DNA from: Planctomycetota bacterium
Lineage (GTDB): Bacteria; Planctomycetota; Phycisphaerae; Phycisphaerales; Phycisphaeraceae
Length of the DNA: 64,000 bases
Assembly (NCBI GenBank): GCA_024279275.1
Contig: JAJRRS010000006.1
Coordinates: 1 to 64,000, forward strand
Direction: 5' to 3'
The notes below the pieces were generated by a model. The model made no database searches and was not told the DNA's origin. It saw only the letters and a program-made list of their open reading frames with translations. The translations under genes were made by a program, and so were the position numbers. Shown piece by piece: positions 63,964 to 64,000 of this stretch. The number at the start of each line of letters is the position of its first letter. The stretch's first letter is position 1.

Positions 63964-64000
63964 GATGTGGTTTCCTCACGGGTCTGCGGTTGTCCTACCT

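Overview
The window looks like a chromosomal segment from a planctomycete of the class Phycisphaerae. This rests on two secreted proteins that end in a dockerin-like EF-hand pair followed by a PEP-CTERM sorting tail, giant T5SS/PEP-CTERM-type repeat proteins, an exosortase-style exopolysaccharide cluster, a moderately high GC content, and many orphan biosynthetic genes outside their usual operons. The taxonomic call is inference and no 16S rRNA is present. I see no tRNA, rRNA, CRISPR array, prophage or recognisable defence island.

Layout. 1-6.4 kb: two tandem minus-strand beta-repeat surface proteins, the first cut by the window edge. 6.7-9.8 kb: an LptF/LptG-type permease pair. 10-16.3 kb: SnoaL-like protein, PLDc_N-like membrane peptide, trpA, a TPR protein, a HAD phosphatase and a truncated haemoglobin. 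16.3-26 kb: carbonic anhydrase, aldo/keto reductase, two cysteine synthase paralogues around an alpha/beta hydrolase, thiol peroxidase, amidohydrolase, a second HAD enzyme and argC. 26-28 kb: a scar region bounded by a perfect 27-bp inverted repeat, with an IS630 transposase remnant and a fragment of another gene. 28-40 kb: infC (probable ATC start), cdsA, an RDD protein, secreted and membrane proteins, a PilZ protein, a phytase-like PEP-CTERM protein and a universal stress protein. 40.5-44.9 kb: pgpH-phoH, then a REP-associated tyrosine transposase (RAYT) between two REP hairpins. 46.9-53 kb: a minus-strand polysaccharide operon (sugar-1-P transferase, Wza-like exporter, Wzz, ExeA-like ATPase, tyrosine autokinase, partial glycosyltransferase). 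53.4-59 kb: SLC13 permease, DciA-like protein, shikimate kinase and a large glycosyltransferase. 59-64 kb: a tetrapyrrole operon (siroheme dehydrogenase, HemX-like, hemA) and a methyl-accepting chemotaxis protein with a haem-c motif.

Themes. PEP-CTERM proteins and an XrtA-type polysaccharide operon occur together, but no exosortase is visible in the window. The spaces between genes are rich in designed-looking DNA: six copies of modular nested palindromes, a 53-bp dispersed repeat, REP families (one pair lies inside a coding sequence), and G-rich tandem arrays. About a dozen genes lack a Shine-Dalgarno but have a -10-like box 6-8 nt before the start codon, which suggests many leaderless mRNAs. 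Genes inside operons more often have ordinary ribosome binding sites.
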